This document shows, piece by piece, positions 58,701 through 64,000 of a stretch of 64,000 nucleotides of DNA; the stretch's first letter is position 1, and each line of letters opens with the position of its first letter. Location: positions 16,779,024 to 16,843,023 of the forward strand of contig OY987231.1 in the NCBI GenBank assembly GCA_963920705.1, given 5' to 3'. A model generated the notes under the pieces. It did no database searches. It saw only the letters and a program-made list of their open reading frames with translations, and was not told the origin of the DNA. The position numbers and the translations under genes are program-made. The stretch is from Odiellus spinosus (Eukaryota; Arthropoda; Arachnida; Opiliones; Phalangiidae).

Positions 58701-61700
58701 AAAACATCCGATGGATTGATTATTCAGAAATCTATTGCTGGCTTTAGGAAATGCGCAATGATTTCCGCCCATTATGGCATGAGTGACGTTTTTGACTATT
58801 TGATCATATCTTTGTGCAAGTATACGGCATTGAATGCCAGCGAAGTATGTCCAATCGTTTCTGTTGTAATTTTGTTTAAAATCATCAACTTTATGATGTA
58901 ATTCGGTTATATAGGCGCAAGAGAATCTACCCGTGGCCTTTGGTTCCAACAGTAAAGCCCAGTTAGCAGCCAGCACTGTTTTTAATTTGGCTCATCGACA
59001 TGGCGACATTTTAAGGGAAGGCTGGAAAAATTTGTTAGACTGTGTCTTACAACTGTTTAAAGCCAAACTATTACCAAAACAAATGGTTGAAGTATGTGAA
59101 AGAATCTCTTTATTGAAGTTCCAATTTAACACTTGTTTCAATTGCCTGAAAAGGCTGAGGATTTCATTGCGCCCAATGGAATAATTTGTTTGATACGAGA
59201 AGACATTCCAGTCATTCCAAGAATAGAATCAGGGCTTCTGAGCTCTTTTTACTCCTACATTACATTGACGTCCGATTCCCAAATCACAAAATCGCCTACC
59301 GTCGAGGAAGAGGCCATGAAAGAAGCAGCCACAAACTGCATTCTAGACTGTCACCCTGAACAGTTGATAACTGAAAGTAAATTCCTAAGAATTGACTCCC
59401 TTCAAGAAATGATGAAGGTAAAACGTCGAAGAGTCCTGTTTTTATAAATTTGTATAGAATGCGACAGTTGTATCATAACTGTCTTCTTTAGGCACTTATC
59501 TATCAAAGTCAGGGACCAGATAGTACTAGTTCGTTGAGTGGAGTATTCGATGAAGATTCTACAGTGTTTATGCTAGAATTACTTGTATCTCTTGTACTTC
59601 AGAACAGGTATTTGTTCCCAATATAACGAAACTCTGAACTGAACTAAGTTCAGCTTATAGTTAGTTCCCTTAATTTTAGTTTTTATAATTGATACTAAGA
59701 TAATGGTGTGGGTTTTCAAGGGATCGCATAAACTTCATATGGCCAGCTGTACAAGAACATTTGTACGGTTTAATGATGACTGCCGCTAATAAGGACTACT
59801 TCTATTTGCTGGAAAGAGCCGTAATTGGCCTCCTTAGGATTTGTATTCGTATGATGAGAAAGGAAGAAATGGGAGCCCAAGTTTTGCAATCTTTGAGAAT
59901 GTTGCTCCACCTGAAAGCCAACATTCTTCATCAAGTGTCTCGTCAAATATCTTTCGCTATATATGAACTTCTAAGAACTAGCGCGGCCAACATTCACGCC
60001 ACGACCGATTGGACCACTATCTTTACTTTAATTGAATCAGTTGGAGCTGGGGCGAAGCCTCCTGAGAGTTACAGCGTCGCACCATCTAACACCATAGATG
60101 ATACCGCTTCCGATCCTGGAGCTCAATCTGACAGCGAATTGAGTGTAGGAAGAAATACTTTAGATTCGGGACAAGGTTCTGATAGAGGGTATACATCCGA
60201 TGGAGAACTTTACGAGGCGTCTAATAGTCCTAGTCACCATTCTACTAGGTTTCATCGTGGTCATAGAGGAAGTTTGGATAGTGTAAGCAGCAATAGTGGT
60301 TGGATTTTGGTATGATAATCTAACATTCCCAAATTGCCTTGTTCCATATTAACCCAATGGGTTTTGGGAACGTTTTAGGTTGGTAAGGAGGGTGATATTG
60401 AAGGAATGCAATTCAAACCATTACCAATCAATCAGTTTAATATTATATTGGAACTCGAATTGCAAGCGCATGATCCTTATTCGTTTGTCAAATGTTGCGA
60501 ATCTCTGGCGTTTTTAGTCCGGGATGTGGCTCATATAACTCCACATAATTTTGAAAGCTGCGTTCATTGTATAAGAACGTTTGTGGAAGCGAGTTTAGAT
60601 GGAGGTATGGTCTTCATTTTAGTAGAGCTCATTTTTTTTTGTTTTTAGTTACTAGACTTTGTTTCATAGGTTTCAATATTAACAACAAGAATTTAAAAGT
60701 CTCGAAAGAACTTAAGGAAAAGAAAAGTCCCAGACTTACTACCAAGAAACGAGAAAATCAGACCAGGGTTAGGCAATCGCGTTCGAGCCCCAGTCATAAT
60801 GTACAAGGCTATGAAGCTGACGATGAAGATAGAATTGAAAAATTACCATCAGGTTATCAAGAGGGATCTATACAGTTACTAGATTTGATGCATACGTTGC
60901 ACACGAGAGCGTCCTCTATATTTAAATCATGGGCTAGCGAAAATGAAGAAGTACAAAAAGGGCAAAATTTGTGGGCCAGTTGTTGGTGTCCTTTACTACA
61001 AGGTTTGTGTTACTCCATAAGTCTGACTATACAAATACTTGACAAATGGAATATAATATATGTTTATTCCTTGTTACTACATTAGGAATTGCGAGACTTT
61101 GTTGTGATAAACGTAGAAATGTCCGTACATCTGCCTTGACTTATCTTCAAAGGGCTTTATTAGTTCACGATCTTCAAGCCCTTTCGGCCATGGAATGGGA
61201 AGCTTGTTTTAATCAAGTACTCTTCCCCTTGTTAGCAAAATTACTCGAACCCATTAACTCGCAAGACCCAAGTGGCATGGAAGAAACCAGAGTTAGAGGT
61301 GCTACTTTGCTCTGCAAGGTAATTAGAGCGCTTTTGCCTTGATACCTAGATTTACAAATTTCTTATACTTAAACTTTTAAGGTTTTCCTACAACACCTCA
61401 ACCCTCTTTTATCCTTGCCAACATTTACGGCATTGTGGTTAACCATATTGGATTTTATGGATAAGTATATGCACGCTGAAAAGGGCGACCTTCTGGTACG
61501 AACTCTTTTTACCCTTTTGTTATTGGCCTCAATATTTTCCATACAATTTAATAGAAGGAAGCTATTCCTGAACTTTTGAAAAACATGTTATTGGTAATGG
61601 AGACTGCTAGCATAATTCATCATCCAGATGATGGTGCTAGTGTCGAAGATCAGCAGTTATGGCATATTACCTGGGACCGTATCGATTCCTTTTTACCCAA

Positions 61701-62169
61701 ATTGAAAGACGAGCTTTTCAAGCCAGTGTCTAATAGTCAACAAGTTGAAACACCGTTGGCCAAAATTGAATTGCAGACACTTCCTAACGTCACGATTCCT
61801 GAATCAACTTTACAGGCGAGCGACTTCGTGCTTCAAATGCCTGGTGATGAAGTTTTGTCAGAACCGGATAAAACCAATTCACCCATCAGGCCGGCGTCGC
61901 CTTTTCAAAATCGAGAGATGAATGTTTCTTCCAATTCATACCACCCAGTGTCTCTCAGTAGCGTAAGTTCTTCACCAGGCAATCCAATTACCTCCACTTC
62001 CGTTAGTGGATCTTCAGTTATTCTGCACCCTCCTATGGCACCCCAAGGTACCGGTTTAGTACCATCGTGGCAGTATCAACAACGATCTCCTGGATCCGTT
62101 CCTCTCTTCATCGACCCCAATATCGTTAGACCCAATTCGCCGGTGCCAATATTTACTCAGGTAGATTAG
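52789..62169 (+). CDS. GBF1: Golgi brefeldin A-resistance Arf-GEF 1, complete, 26 exons
   Basis: A large Sec7-type exchange factor that loads GTP on Arf1 at the ERGIC/cis-Golgi and drives COPI recruitment. Exons: 52789-52890, 52953-53151, 53222-53449, 54040-54146, 54398-54715, 54783-54869, 55674-55812, 55990-56210, 56268-56366, 56534-56728, 56792-56951, 57032-57261, 57697-57899, 57965-58088, 58175-58383, 58446-58509, 58575-58844, 58915-59091, 59154-59417, 59492-59607, 59721-60309, 60379-60604, 60670-61002, 61086-61318, 61382-61495, 61555-62169. They sum to 5,622 bases in one frame, 1,873 residues plus stop, close to human GBF1 (about 1,860). The ATG (52789) starts [19 protein letters not shown] as in the family. 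DCB ([17 protein letters not shown]), HUS ([13 protein letters not shown]), Sec7 and HDS segments ([11 protein letters not shown]) follow in order. The tail is Ser/Pro-rich. The acceptor at 55674 is the least certain. Confidence 0.97.
57386..57550 (+). repeat. AGGTCAGGGAATTTTGAAAA repeats in GBF1 intron 12
   Basis: Five imperfect tandem units of about 30 bp with TCAGGGAATTTTGAAAATT and a TTGATCTTAAA spacer. The same unit occurs at 46860-46990. Confidence 0.7.
57697..58509 (+). other. GBF1: Sec7 catalytic domain region of GBF1 (exons 13-16)
   Basis: About residues 696-895 of the protein. The invariant glutamate of the catalytic finger is in FRLPGEAP (about Glu788). The second Sec7 motif reads [15 protein letters not shown] then DQHNHNV (Met about 826). 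The matching human residue, Met832, is known to affect brefeldin A response. No key residue is missing, so exchange activity is expected. Confidence 0.9.
58139..58165 (+). repeat. Poly(T) tract before GBF1 exon 15
   Basis: An uninterrupted T run of about 26 bases ends only nine bases before the splice acceptor of the exon at 58175. It probably serves as an extreme polypyrimidine tract. Confidence 0.9.
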
Positions 62170-62560
62170 GTTTTGATTGAAATATCATTGGATGAATAAT
62201 TTCTATGACTGTGAACGTTTCTCGAGCATGATAATTGGTGTGCTTTGGTCATATGTCATGGCATTTTCTGGTTCTGTTAGCAAAATTCCATGGAAATCCC
62301 ATTGTCTCGATTGTTTTGTGTACTACCTCCTTTGTGGTGTTCTGTGTTTTCATATTGTACAAACCTTTACTCCAGCAAACGGAATTATATTGAAAACGAG
62401 GTTGAAATGAGCAAAATCGTATTTGTTTCAAGAAGGATATTAGACTCTGATAACGAGTTATTTTTAATCGATTTGGACTGTTAAAATATGTGTAAAAACC
62501 ATTTATTTTCCATCTGCCTGCTGAAATAAAGAAGAATGCCACCCTATAGTCAAATCTCTC
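62170..62560 (+). terminator. GBF1 3' UTR and poly(A) signal
   Basis: Non-coding sequence after the TAG stop. AATAAA at 62525-62530, followed by a T/G-richer stretch, is the likely poly(A) signal. Short open frames on both strands here have no domain. Confidence 0.6.
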
Positions 62561-63034
62561 ATTTTCAGTCTTTAGATTCTACATTTTTCTTTGACGATTG
62601 CCTCACTCAAAATTCTAAATTTTAAATAATTAATTTTAATTTAATAATATTTTCGTCATATCTTAATAATACTATTTGATTATTAAATATTAAATATGAT
62701 TTCTAAGTGTTTGTAATTTTCCTGGCAACCACCAATAATAGGCTATGCGTCTGTGGTTGCCTAAATAGATATTATATCGAAATTACCACGAATCTTTGGC
62801 GCGTTTCGATAATATTTTAAGGCATATTTTAACAGTCTAAATCGATTAAAAAAGACTCGATTTCAGTCTAGTATCCCTTTAAAGATTTGATGTATAATTT
62901 TTGTTCAGGTTTGAACATTGTTGAATATTCCTGGAACCAAAAGCTTATTCCTTGAAAACGTTAGAATATTTAGTACATGGGAACTTATATCATATATTCA
63001 CAATACCAATACTTATAACAAACTACATCACACT
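62561..63034. other. Intergenic between convergent gene ends
   Basis: AT-rich sequence between the GBF1 poly(A) site and the minus-strand poly(A) signal at 63035. No other feature seen. Confidence 0.5.
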
Positions 63035-63246
63035 TTTATTCCTTAGTCATTGATATATTATATTATTAGCACTTCTTTTCGTTGCCTTGATAGCTTTTTG
63101 GTTGAATGGCCAAGTGTTTGACGTATTGTAATCCTTTCCTAAACACCGTACCATTTTTAATATGAATAATTCAATTTTAAGATTCCACCTGCTGCAGTTC
63201 CGAAGCTTCCAGGACCAAGATAGTAAATATATAGTAAGGCGTGCGT
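63035..63246 (-). CDS. Terminal exon of an unrecognised minus-strand gene (candidate)
   Basis: On the minus strand a strong acceptor (TTATTCTTTCAG) leads into an open segment from 63246 to 63157. It reads THALLYIYYLGPGSFGTAAG and ends GILKLNYSY plus a TAA stop. AATAAA (minus) follows at 63040-63035, about 117 bases after the stop. The coding part is 63157-63246, phase 0. The peptide is hydrophobic and Gly-rich, and I do not recognise the family. Upstream exons would lie beyond 63246, probably outside the window. The gene would converge on GBF1. Confidence 0.4.
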
Positions 63247-64000
63247 CTGAAAGAATAAGATATTAAATTACGGTTTTTACGAAATTAAACGTGGCTGGTT
63301 AACTATCGTCTATGAACACGACTAGTCAGGCGGGCAAAATGTTTTAAATTAATAAGCTGTACATTTCCATTGAAAAAAAAAAAATTGATTCGTTTATTAT
63401 TAAGTAATCTAGGTGTAAATGTTTCGTACGATATTTATGGCAAAAAAACAAACAAATAAAACAAATATATAAATATATAATGTTAAATTTTAATCTCCTT
63501 TTACTGTATTTCTATAATAAATGAAATAAGATTAATTTCTATTCAAGTTACTGATATTTAAAGGGTGCTAATATAACCTTCGTTTATTTTCTTATTATAT
63601 TGTAGCGAGTTATATTTTATGAAGGCAGTTTTTTTTATTTTTTTTTTTTCTTCTTTCTATTTCTTAAACTTCGTTGGAATTAGAGCCATAAACTTTTTTG
63701 GAAAAAGTTGCCGTCTCTTTTACCATAATTAAATTTCGCGAGTAGACTTTTGGCTAAACTAGATTTGGCGTCTTTTAGAAAGACTGGATGTTGAAATCCA
63801 TTTAACAACGGCTGCAGAGAGGATTAGAAGCTTGATAGTTGCGCGCTGGTGAAATTGGGGAAAAATTTCCTTTAGGCTTATGCCAAGAGTACTTATTTTC
63901 TCTTCTTCGCCTCTTTTAAATCAATAACTGGCGCGAGCCTTAGTAAATTTTATCTAGATAAAGATGATTAAGTTGGACATATTAATGGAAATTTTCTGTG
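63247..64000. other. No gene seen to window end
   Basis: AT-rich sequence with A and T tracts (near 63375 and 63630). It may be intron of the minus-strand gene ending at 63157. No exon is supported. Confidence 0.45.

Overview
This is an AT-rich stretch of animal nuclear DNA. Its genes are split by short GT-AG introns and separated by long non-coding, repeat-rich sequence. The three genes I can identify are standard animal (metazoan) genes. The residues suggest an invertebrate, probably an arthropod, but I cannot name a species. There is nothing prokaryotic here.

Layout. From 1 to about 5.3 kb there is a broken coding remnant of a repetitive invertebrate protein family (TGCD motif, Cys-rich tail). 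A 3.78-kb TA-flanked element with 13-bp inverted ends splits it, and that element is filled with tandem arrays. A 21-bp minisatellite of about 31 copies follows. From 5.3 to 38.4 kb I find no gene I can support. This part holds several small inverted-repeat elements with readable target-site duplications (two families with two copies each), an identical 649-bp tandem duplication, a 25-bp minisatellite and many simple repeats.

From 38.46 to 40.85 kb lie six exons of the mitochondrial calcium uniporter MCU, with the DIME pore motif; the first exon lies further upstream and was not found. From 41 to 47.8 kb there are two unrecognised exons with a stop and a poly(A) signal, plus small repeats. 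From 47.88 to 51.66 kb, on the minus strand, are six exons of an MPPE1/PGAP5-type metallophosphoesterase with all the metal-binding motifs. From 52.79 to 62.17 kb, on the plus strand, is a complete 26-exon GBF1 gene (Arf guanine-nucleotide exchange factor). My exon chain keeps one reading frame throughout and gives 1,873 residues. At 63.16 to 63.25 kb a convergent minus-strand terminal exon of an unknown gene follows.

MPPE1 and GBF1 are arranged head to head, and both act in early secretory traffic: GPI-anchor remodelling at ER exit, and Arf1 activation at the ERGIC/cis-Golgi. MCU works in the inner mitochondrial membrane and has no evident functional link to them. The best targets for follow-up are the composite satellite-carrying TA element, the two short element families with consistent 7-bp and 5-bp target duplications, the identical tandem duplication, and three orphan exons that do not match any family I recognise.
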